Shown here: positions 11,824-23,600 of the stretch, one piece after another | Layout: each line of letters starts with the position of its first letter | Numbering within the stretch: position 1 is the first letter of the stretch | Assembly (NCBI GenBank): GCA_026122225.1 | Contig: JANEZZ010000399.1 | Coordinates: 2,428,001-2,492,000, forward strand | Reading direction: 5' to 3' | DNA from: Heloderma charlesbogerti | Lineage: Eukaryota > Chordata > Lepidosauria > Squamata > Helodermatidae | Length of the DNA: 64,000 nt | Position numbers and translations under genes: made by a program | Notes under the pieces: model-generated | Databases searched by the model: none | The model's input: only the letters and a program-made list of their open reading frames with translations | What the model was told of the DNA's origin: nothing

Positions 11824-12836
11824 TGTTGTTGTTGTTGTTGTTCAGTCGTGTCCGACTCTTCGTGACCCCATGGACCATAGCACACCAGGCCTTCCTGTCC
11901 TGCGCTCTCTCCCGGAGAGTGCTCAAGTTCATATTCATTGCATCAGTGATGCTATCTAGCCATCTCATCCTCTGCCGTCCCCTTCTTTTGCCTTCAGCTT
12001 CAGTATCTGTCCTTCCAATGAGCAGTCAGGGTTGATTTCCTTTAGGATGGACTGATTTGACCTCCTTGCAGTCCAGGGGACTCGTAAGAGTCTTCTCCAG
12101 CACCACAGTTCGAAAGCATCAATTCTTCGGCGCTCAGCCTTCCTTATAGTCCAGCTCTCACAGCCATACATTACTACTGGGAAAACCATAGCTTTGATTA
12201 GACGGACCTTTGTCGGCAAGGTGATGTCTCTGCTTCTTACTATGCTGTCTAGGTTTGCCATAGCTTTCCTCCCAAGGAGCAAGCGTCTTTTAATTTCATG
12301 GCTACAGTCACCGTCTGCGGTGATCTTGGAGCCCAAGAAAGTAAAATCTGGCACTGCTTCCATTTCTTCCCCTTCTATATGCCAGGAAGTGATAGGGCCA
12401 GATGCCATGATCTTCATTTTTTTAATGTTGAGTTTCAAACCAGCTTTTGCACTCTCCTCTTTCACCCTCAACAAGAGGCTCTTTAGATCCTCTTCGCTTT
12501 CTGCCATTAGGGTGGTATCGTCTGCATATCGGAGGTTGTTGATAATTCTCCCAGCAATCTTAATTCCGACCTCTGATTCATCCAACCCGGCTTTTCTCAT
12601 GATGTACTCTGCATATAAGTTAAATAAGCAGGGTGACAATATGCAGCCTTGTCGTACTCCTTTCCCAATTTGGAACCACTCGGTTGTTCCATGTCTGGTT
12701 CTTACTGTTGCTTCTTGACCCTCGTACAGGTTTCTCAGGAGACAGGTAAGGTGGTCTGGTACTCCCATCACTTTAAGAATTTGCCAGAGTTTGTTGTGAT
12801 CCACACAATCAAAGGCTTTAGCGTAGTCAATGAAGC
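11824..12836 (-). mobile_element. BovB LINE, copy 2, 5'-truncated
   Basis: The minus-strand 3' end is a (CAA)n tail (GTT repeats from 11824) followed by the BovB 3' end, shared almost base for base with copies 1, 3 and 4. The 5' break lies after GTAGTCAATGAAGC, around 12836, where copies 1 and 3 continue into upstream coding sequence. About 75 bases of the 3' region are missing near 11994 relative to copy 3, between similar GCCTTCA/GCTTCAG words. No target-site duplication is evident. Only the reverse-transcriptase and C-terminal coding part remains. Confidence 0.94.
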
Positions 12837-12858
12837 TAAATCTGCATACGTAATACAT
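11965..12858 (-). pseudogene. BovB reverse transcriptase fragment (copy 2)
   Basis: An open frame of 297 codons without a stop inside. It contains FIDYAKAFDCVDHNKLWQ (palm motif A region), GVRQGCILSPCLFN (motif B), the catalytic RYADDTTLM (motif C), and the downstream region SGPITSWHIEGEEMEA to CESWTIRKAERRRIDAFELW. The first ~7 codons are flanking DNA beyond the 5' truncation, not BovB. The last residues (KLKAKEGDGRG) differ from other copies because of the 75-base deletion. Domain integrity suggests a fairly young copy, but with no endonuclease it cannot act alone. Confidence 0.88.
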
Positions 12859-13765
12859 TTAGTAATTTTTCAACTAATACTGCAATTCTAAGCACATTGA
12901 CTTTGCAGCAAGCCCCGTGTACTACAACTGCACTTAATTCCAGCTCAGTGCTTAGAATGTATCATAGCCAAAGTGGTTCCTATATAAGTATATTATATAT
13001 TAGTATACAGTTCTTCTTTTAATAGAAACTTTTTTTTACATATCACTCAGCTAGGAATATCATTGATTTATCCTAATTTTTATTGTTCAAGCCATGACTG
13101 TAATACAATAGAGCTCAACACACAGCCCTTCCCATCAAGCTTTTTTTCATTCAAATGCACCTAGGTCTTCCAGTATTTACTGTGTTCATGGTCTGGGGGT
13201 TGAGGTTACACTTGTGTCTGCTCCAGCTATTGCTTCCTTGAACGTTCAGTACACCAAGAAATGTTCCCAACAGATTTGTCACATTCTGTTGAAGATCCTT
13301 CAGAACCTTCTTTGGTGGCTCATCTTCTGAGTGTGTTCCCCTTCTCTCCACTATCTCTCAGCAGACTGTGATAGCTGTTTCAGACAAGCACAATGTTGAA
13401 ATTTGTACAGATGCATGTATGAATTCACTTCTGTACTAGATGGCTATACTGTGCTTGGATGACAGCAAACCTATGCCATACGCCTGATGATTACCTGTTC
13501 CTGAGTAAAAACTCCGGCTCTTTGATTGTTCTACCTGACCCCAGTTTTTCAGAAACTCCCTGGAGTTTCCCTTCCTAGTTATCTGACTCACTCTAATATG
13601 CACAGCAGGGCAGTGCAACTAAATTACAAGCTGGTCACAAGTATCCCCTTTTGGGGCAAGTTGCTTTAGGAGTCCCTGATTACTCCGAATCCTTGCAGAA
13701 GTAAAGGGTTTTGCATGCAAAGTGGAGGGAGTGGCAGTGGAAGTATTAAGGAGGATTTTAAGCTG
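12837..13765. other. Spacer between two BovB copies
   Basis: About 930 bases separate BovB copies 2 and 3. I see no gene or repeat with clear borders here. Confidence 0.4.
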
Positions 13766-16270
13766 GTTTGTTGTTGTTGTTCAGTCGTTCAGTCGTGTCC
13801 GACTCTTCGTGACCCCATGGACCATAGCACGCCAGGCCGTCCTGTCCTCCACTCTCTCCCGGAGCGTGCTCAAGTTCGTATTCATTGCATCGGTGATGCT
13901 ATCTAGCCATCTTATCCTCTGCCGTCCCCTTCTCCTTTTGCCTTCAATCTTGCCCAGCATCAGGGTCTTTTGCAATGACTTTTCTCTTCACATTAGGTGG
14001 CCAAAATATTTGAGCTTCAGTATCTGTCCTTCCAATAAGCAGTCAGGGTTGATTTCCTTTAGGATTGACCAATTTGACCTCCTTGCAGTCCAGGGAACGC
14101 GTAAGAGTCTTCTCCAGCACCACAGTTCGAAAGCATCAATTCTTCGGCGCTCAGCCTTCCTTATAGTCCAGCTCTCACAGCCATACATTACTACTGGGAA
14201 AACCATAGCTTTGATTAGACGGACCTTTGTCGGCAAGGTGATGTCTCTTCTTCTGACTGTGCTGTCTAGGTTTGCCATAGCTTTCCTCCCAAGGAGCAAG
14301 CGTCCTTTAATTTCATGGCTACAGTCACCATCTGTGTTGATCTTGGAGCCCAAGAAAATAAAATCTGTCACTGCTTCCATTTCTTCCCCTTCTATATGCC
14401 AGGAAGTGATGGGGCCAGATGCCATGATCTTAGTTTTTTTAATGTTGGGTTTCAAACCAGCTTTTGCACTCTCCACTTTCACCATCAACAAGAGGCTCTT
14501 TAGATCCTCTTCGCTTTCTGCCATTAGGGTGGTATCATCTGCATATCTGAGGTTGTTGATAATTCTCCCAGCAATCTTAATTGCAACCTGTGATTCATCC
14601 AACCTGGCGTTTCTCATGGTGTACTCTGCATATGAATTAAATAAGCAGGGCGACAATATACAGCCTTGTCGTACTCCTTTCCCAATTTTGAACCAATCGG
14701 TTGTTCCATGTCCGGTTCTTACTGTTGCTTCTTGACCCTCATACAGGTTTCTCAGGAGACAGGTAAGGTAGTCTGGTACTCACATCTCTTTAAGAATTTG
14801 CCACAGTTTGTTGTGATTCACACAATTAAAGGCTTTAGCATAGTCAATGAAGCAAAAGTAGACGTTTTTCTGGAATTCTCTTGCTTTCTCCATGATCCAG
14901 TGAATGTTGGCGAATTGATCTCTAGTTCCTCTGCCTCTTCGAAACCCAGCTTGTACTTCCGGTAGTTCTCGGTTCACATACTGCTGAAGCCTAGCTTGTA
15001 GGATTTTGAGCATAACCTTGCTGGCATGTGAAATGAGTGCAATTGTGTGGTAGTTTGAACACTCTTTGGTGTTGCCCTTCTTTGGAATTGGAACTGGAAT
15101 GTAAACTGTCCTTTTCCAGTCTTGTGGCCACTGTTGAGTGTTCCAAATTTGTTGGCATATTGAGTGCAGCACTTTAACAGCATAATCTTTTAGGATCTTA
15201 AATAGCTCAGCTGGAAGACTGTCATCTCCGCTAGCTTTGTTGTTAGTAATGCTTCCTAAGGCCCGCTTGACTTCACTCTCGAGGATGTCTGACTCAAGTT
15301 CAGTGGCCGCACTATCATGGCTATCAGGGACATTCACATCTTTCCTGTATAGTTCTTCTGTGTATTCTTGCCACCTCTTCGTAATCTCATCTGCTTCTGT
15401 TAGGTCCCTGTCTTCTTGTCCTTTATCATGCCCATCTTTGCACAAAACGTTCCCTTGAGATCTCCGATTTTCTTGAAAAGATGTCTAGTCTTTCCCATTG
15501 TATTGTTTTCCTCGATTTCTTTGCATTGTTCATTTAAGAAGGCCTTCTTGTCTCTCCTTGCTATTCTCTGGAACTCTGCATTCAGTTGGGTATATCTTCC
15601 CCTTTCTCCCTTGCTTTTCTCTTCCCTTCTTTCCTCAGCTACTTGTAAAGCCTCATCAGACAGCCACTTTGCTTTCTTGCATTTCTTTTTCTTTGGGATG
15701 GATTTCGTTGCTGCCTCCTGAACAATGTTATGGACTTCCGTCCATAGTTCCTCAGGCATTCTGTCTATCAGGTCTAATCCCTTAAATCTATTCGTCACTT
15801 CCACTGTATATTTATAAGGGATATGATTTAGGTCATACCTGAATGGTTTAGTGGCCTACGTTCTTCAATTTAAGCCGAAATTTTGCAATAAGAAGCTCAT
15901 GATCTGAGCCACAGTCAGCTCCAGGTCTTGTTTTGACTGACTGTATAGAGCTTCTCCATCTTTGGCTGCAAAGGACATAATCAATCTGATTTCGATATTG
16001 ACCATCTGGTGATGTCCATGTGTAGAGTCGTCTCTTGTGCTGTTGGAAAAGAGTGTTTGCTATGATCAGCGTGTTCTCTTGGCAAAACTCTATTAGCCTT
16101 TGTCCTGCTTCATTTTGTACACCAAGGCCATGCCTGCCTGTTATCCCGGTGATTTCCTGACTTCCTACTTTAGCATTCCAATCCCCTATGATGAAGAGGA
16201 CATCTTTTTTTGGTGTTAGTTCTAGAAGATGTTGTAGGTCTTCATAGAACCGATCAACCTCAGCTTCTTC
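13766..16270 (-). mobile_element. BovB LINE, copy 3, 5'-truncated
   Basis: About 2.5 kb on the minus strand, from a short (CAA)n tail near 13766 to a 5' break after CCTCAGCTTCTTC (about 16270), inside the endonuclease coding region. It retains the 384-base segment lost in copy 1, and the BovB 3' end includes a doubled TTCAGTCG word (TTCAGTCGTTCAGTCG). A target-site duplication was looked for and not found. It is the longest reverse-transcriptase-bearing copy and the best internal reference for the others. Confidence 0.94.
13988..15804 (-). pseudogene. BovB endonuclease-RT ORF, broken (copy 3)
   Basis: Minus-strand coding remains in several frames. From the 5' side, EELWTEVHNIVQEAA begins the linker after the endonuclease. 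A one-base loss near 15415 (compared with copy 1) shifts frame. The RT then runs with PKKGNTKECSNYHTIALISH, EVQAGFRRGRGTRDQ and FIDYAKAF. A TGA replaces Gly near 14782 (KEM-stop-VPDYL). The frame continues through SPCLFNSYAEY and the catalytic YADDTTLMAESEEDL to CESWTIRKAE and the C terminus. A deletion of a few bases near 15855 breaks the endonuclease side. Inactive. Confidence 0.9.
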
Positions 16271-17214
16271 AGACCTACATTTTAATAGATCTGGGCCAGG
16301 GTTGAAATTAGGAACATTTTTTCAACCAGGAGATGTTTGAATTTTGAGCCCGTCCCTCCCGTGCGCGCGCGCGCGCGTGCACACCTACACTCAAACTACT
16401 CGCCAACACGTATCACTAGTGCCAATAGGTGAGGGCTGAAGCAGCTTTCAGAATGGGGAATGTCTACCTGGGAAGTGTGGTAACTTCCATTTGCTGCAGG
16501 CAACAAGTTATATGGTTGGGATCATTCTAGACTGAAGCATAGAAATGACAGGGACTCCTGGGTAGTTACACCCTCACTATGGAACTGGCAGTTAGCTAGT
16601 CCAATATATTTACTGCCCTTTCTTTTGAACTCTTCTTCCCACAAGGACCTTACATACATTCCTTGGGGAAGCAGGACTCTATCCGTTTTTTAAGGGCCGT
16701 CTTGGCTTTCCTTCAGTCCCATTCTGTAATCAGAGAGGCTGTGCTAGGATTTTTGCCCAGATTTTCATTGAACTTCTCCTGGAACAACATATAATTTCAG
16801 CTCTTGTTCTCTGACAGTGTTACCTCAAATTTAACAGGTGATCATGATATCCAAGATCATGGCAGCATGCTTGCACTGTGATGGGGAGAAAACATGTTGC
16901 ATTGGGAGGCAGGGATTGGGGTATGTGGAATAGCTGGTTATTTGGTTTTTTCATGGCAGAGGTAAGTGTATAACTATTTCCTATTGCTGAGATCTGTAAC
17001 ATTTGATTTCTTCCTGACCAGAGAGAGGAAGTTTTTGTTGTTTCTGAGAAGACTTCTGTTGTCATTTCCTTCAACCAAATGTAGTAGCAGCTGAGGCTTT
17101 GAGAACTTTCTCAGCAAACTGTTGACCTGGATTGCACAACTAAATAAGCTACCATAGCTTATTTAAGTGACATGGCAACCCTACAACAGGCCTTGAGTTA
17201 TTGGAGGGCTGTTT
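16271..17214. other. Mostly unclassified, with a (CG)n tract
   Basis: The only distinct feature is an alternating CG run at about 16361-16380 (GTGCGCGCGCGCGCGCGTGC), a potential Z-DNA-forming tract. The rest shows no gene. Confidence 0.4.
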
Positions 17215-17490
17215 CCCCTCCAACAAGCCAATATGCTCGGGTTCGGACAGCATGGCAAACCGCACCTGGGCAGTGATTATGCAAATCATGCCCTGTACAT
17301 GCCCGGTATGTGCCACAATTTAAATAAGCCACGGTGGCCCACTGACCACCAACCCACTGACTGGGCTTGCACAATCACGGAGGGGGAAGTAAGCCACAGT
17401 GGCTTATTTTCCCCACTGCACATACCAGGGGGATTTGCATAATTACCCTCGCCAGCACAGCTTGCCATGTTTTGCAAACCCAGCCAGGGT
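17215..17490. repeat. Foldback element family A, long inverted arms
   Basis: The left arm, around 17236-17336, has GGGTTCGGACAGCATGGC, TGATTATGCAAATCATGCCC, GGTATGTGCC and AAATAAGCCACGGTGG. The right arm, around 17390-17486, has AAGCCACAGTGGCTTATTTT, GCACATACCAG, TTTGCATAATTACCC and CTTGCCATGTTTTGCAAACCC. The two arms are reverse complements over roughly 95 bases with mismatches. Outer ends (GGGTTYGSACARCATGGC) match the terminal words of the 49.6, 57.5 and 60.1 kb copies. Non-coding; a non-autonomous DNA element is the simplest reading. Confidence 0.7.
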
Positions 17491-18062
17491 GGCTTGTTGC
17501 TGTGGTTAACAAACCACCCAAAACCCATGGGCTGTTGTAGGGTTCAGGGATGGTTTGTTAACCATGGCGACAAAGTACCCCGGCTGGGTTCACACAGTTG
17601 GCACTGGCGATGCTAATTATGCAAATTATTGGTGGCTTATTTGATCATGCAAACAGGCCCACTATGTTAGTGTGCTAAGTGAAACCATATCTATGGGGAC
17701 AATGGGGCTGTTTGCATGACACAACAGACCACCATGGGTAATTTAACTCAGGGTGAGGCTGCAGCACTTGTGTGGTATGTGTGTCTGCCATTTTGAATAT
17801 TCACTCTCCGTTCAGAGGTTGTCCTATTGTGTGAACCCTGGGTTATGCAAAGGTTAAACAATCCTCACATAACCCATGGTCTGTTTTAAGGTTATGCAGG
17901 GGTTATTTAAACCTTGTGTAACCTACACTCTCCAGGTTCACACGACACAACAGCTCCCGAGCAGGGTTGTATTTGCAACCTGATGCCCACAGGTGCCATG
18001 GCTCGTGGTAGGTTTCATAACCCACCACGAGCCACAGTGTGTCATCCAAACCCAGTCACTGC
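17491..18062. repeat. Cluster of further foldback family A sequence
   Basis: Contains GGTTAACAAACC / GGTTTGTTAACC (an inverted pair near 17505 and 17549), TGCAAATTATTGGTGGCTTATTTG, ATCCTCACATAACCC, GGTTATGCAGGGGTTATTTAA, CAGGTTCACACGACACAACA and GTGTGTCATCCAAACCCAG. These are the same words as in the copies at 0.5, 42.1 and 60.1 kb. Several insertions are probably nested; boundaries are not clear. Confidence 0.6.
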
Positions 18063-19079
18063 CTCAGTCCTCTTTCACTGTAGTGGTAAAGAACAAAAAG
18101 GAACTATAGAAAATGGAGAGGGGAGAAAAATGAGTGTATTGGTTGTTATTGCTGCCGCCGCAGCTACTGTTGTTGTTGTTGTTATTTCCTCACCACCACG
18201 TCTCTCTTGTGATCTGATACTTCTTCCATGGGGAATGGCTTAACAATGTCTCTCCCTCAACCCAGTCACACACCCACTAACTGTTAATATCTTTTGTTAG
18301 AAGTTAATGTCAGGTCACTGTGTGCTTTATTTTTGTGTCTGGTTCTGTCAGGATATATACAAATTTATTGGGAAAGCCAGCCATAAAGTTGTCCTAACTG
18401 TAATAGCAGACTAGTTCTGTTGTATTTTGTAATATGTTGTGAGAGGGGAGATTTGGGGGAAATGGAAGAAGATGCAGAAAACTGGATGTTCCAAGGAAAG
18501 GGCTGGAGATTATCTTGATCTGCAGGGAAGGAAGAAAGAGAACTTTCCCAAATATATTTTCTTCCCTGGCTATCTTAAGCAATACAGAACCTCCTTTGGA
18601 AATTAGGTTTTATTCTTTCAATCCACACCCAGTTTAAAGGGATGCTTCTAGATTTAAAAAACTGGCTGAGGATTAAACATAACTGCTTTTATAATATAAA
18701 TGTGGCCAGGTCTTACTGGATTTAACTACAACTTTGCACTTATTAAACTAAGATGTACTGTGTGTTCTGTTCAAGATTTGAGCATTCTGCATTGTTATAT
18801 TGATCAGTGCAGATTCAGTGATGGTCCAGATGTTATTTGGGGTTTTTTGTTAGCAATGTGTGCTAACATCTGGATGCCATCAACATTTTAAAGCATCTAT
18901 TGGCTTTTATTTGGAAGTTGCCAATGAATTGCTTACTGTTATTCAATTCAATGAGTTTAACGGGTTTTCACAAGGAATACTTCCTATTTTTCTAAATAAC
19001 TTTAAAATATATAGAATGTGTCCTAGTCTTGTCATGCTCAAGATTCCATGAACAGTCAAAAATTAGGAAGCCATTAGCA
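18063..19079. other. No recognisable content
   Basis: Includes a short (GTT)n run at about 18168-18184. Otherwise no supported gene or repeat. Confidence 0.35.
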
Positions 19080-19214
19080 CAGAGGTGGGCAACTTGTGGC
19101 CCTCCAAATGTTTTTGCCTACTGCTTCCATTGACCCTCACCATTGGCTGTGCTGGTAGGGCTGATGGGAGTTGTAGGCCAAAACATCCGAAGAGTGACAA
19201 ATTACCCACCCCTG
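19080..19214. mobile_element. hAT-like MITE
   Basis: 135 bases with terminal inverted repeats: CAGAGGTGGGCAACTTGTGG at the left and AATTACCCACCCCTG at the right. The interior contains the typical GATGGGAGTTGTAGGCCAAAA segment. Flanking 8-mers (CATTAGCA and TATTAAAG) agree at only four positions, so any duplication is decayed. Length and ends fit a non-autonomous hAT element common in reptile genomes. Confidence 0.7.
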
Positions 19215-21390
19215 TATTAAAGGAACAAACAATAGGTATTATCTGCATATGGCTGGATCTTTACTTAGGATATGTAGTGATTTTGGTCTGAGTCAGACAC
19301 TTACTGGGTGTTGGGTCTTGTAAAGAGGAGCAGCCAATGTGCAAATCTCACCTCCATGACGCACCAAACATAATGCCTGATATAGACATCTAGACACAAG
19401 GGAATCTGATTTGCACAATCTGTCGCTCTCCCTTTCATTCTCTCCCCACACACACACACATTATGTTAGGTTCATGGGAAGGGAGGTGCACCCACTCTGC
19501 CACCAAGTCTCTGGTCTCTGGAAGATGGTCTCTGTTGGGTATCTGAGCTGGGTCTTTGGCCAACGAGAGAGCCAGTTCCGTGGTCAGCCTTAGTTTAAAG
19601 GCCAGGAGATCAACAAGGGGCAAATCAAGTTACTTGTTAAGTTAGGGCAGGAACATGCTCAACAAAAAAAATGTCAGAAGTACAGGGGTAGTGTTTGGAG
19701 AAATTGGGAGCAGGGGTCACATAGCAGGTGCATTTAGGGTCAGGCAGTTATCAAGCAAGTATCAGGTATCAACATTGTGTAATACTGGAGTCAGAGAGTC
19801 TAGGCAGCAATTGAATTAGACTCTATCAGACAGAGACTAGGAAACAAGGATTTTGTATGTATTGGTGATAAATCAGGATGTTTCTTCTGTGAGTTTGGTA
19901 GGCTCAGATGCCCCCTGCAGTAGATTCTTTTGTTACATTAGGATTAGTTTTCAATAGGCTCTTTACGAATTATGCGATCTTACTTCGATAAAGGCATTTT
20001 AAATCATTTTGATAGTGCCCTCCTTTCATGTTACCTTTTCCTTTTGTTTTGAGTCTTTCATATACTTTTGAGTTTGTATTATGTATTTAATTTCCCCTAT
20101 TTTTTAAAAAAGATGTAAAATATCAATTCTAAATCTTTGCAGGATTTGCTGTTGGTAAGAACTGATTCAGCCAATCCTCTTTTTTTCTTTGCATCCTTTG
20201 TTCAATTGGAAATGCTGCATCTTGCTCATTTTTTCTGGCTACCTTGTATTATTAGTAGAATGGAAAAGATATCCTTTGTGTTTTTTCCCTTCACCCAGCT
20301 CCTTGTGCAGGCTCTCTGAATGCCTGTGTCATATAACATGGGAAGGAAGAAACTGGAGAAACCCAAACTGCCTCTTTGGTGGCAGAAGCTAGGACAGCAC
20401 ATGCAGTCCAGGGATTCCTAACCAGCCATAGGGGAAGGGGGGACAGGAATGACAGAAATGTCTCACCACAATAACAGATTGTGTGGAGGAAAGGAAAGGT
20501 CACAGTGTGTCTAACTAGGAATTGAAATCTCTCTAATTTAATCTTTCTAGGTTTATCTTTCAAGAGTGCATGCAGCCAAAAATATGCAGTGGGGATCTAC
20601 TGATTCTTTTTTGAGCACTAGACTTCCATTCTTTGGCAAGCTGAACGTCTGAGGCATCAGGGAATGCACAAGCCAATATTTAATATAGATATTAAATATA
20701 GAAAAACAAATAGCACTAGAATAGTTAACATCTGAATATGTTTTTAAATATTTGCAATTTAAAGCACTAGATTAGACCACAAGTCTAGCTACTAGAGATG
20801 TCCACACTGAAAGTTAGTAGGTAAAATACATAAAAGCTCACAATAGTCTCAAGAGGGAGCAATTTTCAAACACAGTTGGACAAAACAGTAGAAACAGCCC
20901 TGCCTTGTGCATTAATGGACCCTGTATCTACAGTGAGACCTGATAGGCACTGCCCTTGAGAGAATTCTGGTCCCTCTGTAAAAGTCTGATTGATTGATTG
21001 ATTTCAAAAATGTTTTTATGTCACTTTTCCTTTAAAAAAACAATAATAATCCCAAACTGGCTCACAAAGTAAAACCATAATGAAGTACAATAAAACCAAA
21101 CAATAAGAGTGATAAAACAATAAAATATCTCATTAAAATAACCAAGGGTAGTTAGCAGTCAGGAAAACACCCAGACCAACACATATGCCTTTAGTTTTTG
21201 GCAGAGTATAACACCTTGAACATGGATTGGTATCTAATTTGCTGTCAGTGCAGAGCTTTCAGCACAGGAGCCATAAGTGGTAGGAAGCTCAACTGAGCAA
21301 TCTAGGCCCTATGTGTAAAACGGTCTGTTGGTTTGGGTGCTGCTTTTGTTCTGTAATTTTTGGTGTGTTTTTATATGTGTTTTAATGTCT
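19215..21390. other. Unclassified, with part of a possible LINE 3' end
   Basis: No gene. The stretch 20985-21150 (three GATT repeats, then TTATGTCACTTTTCC and CAAACTGGCTCACAAAG) resembles the 3' non-coding region of antisense L2-type elements such as that at 51.55 kb, but is decayed. Confidence 0.35.
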
Positions 21391-23200
21391 TTGTTTTATT
21401 ACTGTTTTTAAATAACTAACTAAATAAATAATAGCATTACAATAATCCAATCTTGAGGTTACCAATGCATGGATCACTGTGGATAGGCTATCCCTGTGCA
21501 GGAATGATCACAGCTGTCGTACCAACCAAAACTGTAATAGGTGCTCTTTTCTACTGAGGCCACCTGGCCTCCAGTGACAGAAATGAATCCAAGAGCACCC
21601 TCAGAATACGTACCTTTCCCTGTGAGGGGGAGTGCAATGCCATCCAGAACAGGTAAATTAGCCAGCGTCAGCCTCAACAGTAGGCATGGTTGGGCACCTG
21701 CCAAAGCCCCACACCCCAGCAGAGGCCCACTGACAAGAGCCCCCTGGATTTGTTCCTCCTCCTCAGCACTGCAGTCTGCTTGTTCCCTTGCCTCTCACTC
21801 TGGCCCAGAGAGCAACAGTGATGAGAAAGTGGAACAGGAGATGCCGCTGCCTACATGCTCACTGGCTTTCTGCCTGTCAAGCAAACAAGTAGTAGCAATG
21901 ATGAGAAAAAGGATGATAAGAAATAGCAGGTGAGAAGGTAGATCCACTTAGAGAAGGAGCCCATAAAGGCTGTCTTGCCCAAAGGCCTCAAAAACTTGGA
22001 ACCAGCACTGAAATTACCCTACTCCCAGACCTGGAAACCACCCATCCACAGAGGCTCTGTTTTACTAGGATTCAGTTTCAGTTGGTTGGCCCTCATCCAG
22101 CCCACCACTGTATCCAGACACCAGTCCAGGCCATGCACAACCCTGCCTGACTCAGATGTAACAGAGAAATAGAGCTGGGTGTTATCCATGTAATGATGAC
22201 ACCTCGCCCTGAATCCCCTACTGAGGGCACTCAGGGGCTTCATATAGACATTTAAAAGCATTGGTGAGAGGATCATGCCTGTGGCACCCCACAGCACAAT
22301 TGCTAAGGAACCAAGACACAGTCCCCCAATGCCACTCTCTGGAACTAGCTCTGCAGGTAGGAGCAGAACCACTGCAATTCAGTGCCCCCTACTCCAACCT
22401 CACAGAGCCAGTCTAAGAGAATACCATGGTTGTTAGTATCAAAAGCTGCGGAGAGATCAAGGATGCAACAGACTCATACTTCCCTTGCCCCTCTCCTGCC
22501 ACCACTCTCTTGGGCACCTGGCCCAAGTTGTCATAAACCTCTGAGTGCAGGGAGGGCTTTTTCAGGAGAGGTTACACACTCACCTCTTGAAAGGCAGCCA
22601 GCACCACTCCTTTGTGTAAAGGCACATTAACTACTCTCTAGGCTACCGGGCCAAACTACCCTAGCTAAGCCAAGATGGGCAAGGGCACATGGTCAGCCAT
22701 GCCACTTCAAGTGCCTTGTCCACATTCTCAGGTTGCATCAACTGAAATTGGTCTAACAAAACTGGGCAAGATGGTGCATTGAAAATCTCATCAGGACCTG
22801 TCTCAACCTTGACATTCATATTGCTATGGAGACAAGCAATTTTGTCCTCAAGGTGCCTGGCAAATTCTTCACAGCAGGCCTCTGAGGGTACCAGCATATT
22901 AATTGTTGGAGCAGATTACACTTAGCCTTGTATCTCACTCAAAAAAGCTCTGCTGGACAGCTTCTTGAGGACACAATGGAGTCCTCAAAGCTTACTTTGC
23001 TGACTTCGCTGCCACGCAGTAGGCACCATTATGTGCTCTCAGGCATCATCAGTCATCCTTGCAGTGAGTCCTACACCACAGGCGCTCTAGCCTTTGTCTG
23101 GCTTATCTCATCCCCCAAAGCTCTGGAGAAAACCACGCAACCACTTGGGCTCTACAGTGCCAGAGAGGGTTCGCGGAAGTGATCGTGTCAATGGTTCAAA
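21391..23200 (-). mobile_element. Decayed L2-type (CR1-group) LINE, antisense
   Basis: Minus-strand translation gives L2-like reverse transcriptase pieces. At 22019-22372: ILSPMLLNVYMKPLSALSRG, then CHHYMDNTQLYFSV in place of the catalytic YADDTQLY, and WMRANQLKLNPSKTE. At 22661-22897: ACCEEFARHLEDKIACLHSN, which aligns with ASCEALARHFADKIDWI of the better copy at 29.8 kb. The catalytic Ala-Asp pair is replaced by Met-Asp-Asn. Order along the strand is 3' to 5' from left to right. Many stops; inactive. Confidence 0.8.
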
Positions 23201-23424
23201 GGGGGAGGAAGAAAAAGCAGACATCTCATTGGGCACACCCAAGCTGCTGGGCATACACAAAATATCTGTGTTGTTTCTGATTAGAAACTGTATGCCATTG
23301 AATTTTATTGGGTATTAGAACAGTAAATACGTTTAAAGAAGGAATGTTTGTTGCACAGTTTAAGTCATTGCAAATTCTCACCTAATTATCTAATATATCA
23401 ACTCTGAGAAAATATTCACAGATT

Positions 23425-23600
23425 GGGTGGGTTCAGATGTCACGATAACCCACAATGGGTTAAATAAGCCACAATGGCTTATTTAACCCATCGTGGGTTA
23501 TCGTGTTGTCCGTCTGGAATGTTTTAACCCACGATGGCTTATTTTTAACCCATCGTGGGTTATTGTGTCATCTGGCAGCCACCGTGGGTTATTTTAGTCG
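23425..23600. repeat. Foldback element family A with near-perfect hairpin
   Basis: 31-base arms at 23442-23472 and 23476-23506 (CACGATAACCCACAATGGGT..., and its reverse complement with one mismatch) are separated by only three bases. A second, shorter hairpin (TAACCCACGATGG / CCCATCGTGGGTTA) lies at about 23525-23562. The left end has GGGTTCAGATGTCACGA and the right end has TTATTGTGTCATCTGGC, which are inverted partners. Non-coding. Confidence 0.75.

Noticed and set aside
11815..12850. Target-site duplication for BovB copy 2
   Set aside because: The flanks (TTTTCTGTAA at the tail side, TAAATCTGCATACG at the 5' side) do not share a convincing direct repeat.
13750..16290. Target-site duplication for BovB copy 3 (ATTTTAA on both sides)
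   Set aside because: The shared word is short, AT-rich and offset about 8 bases from the 5' break, so it is probably chance.
21541..21933. 130-codon plus-strand frame as a gene
   Set aside because: It overlaps antisense L2 coding remnants and has no recognisable domain.
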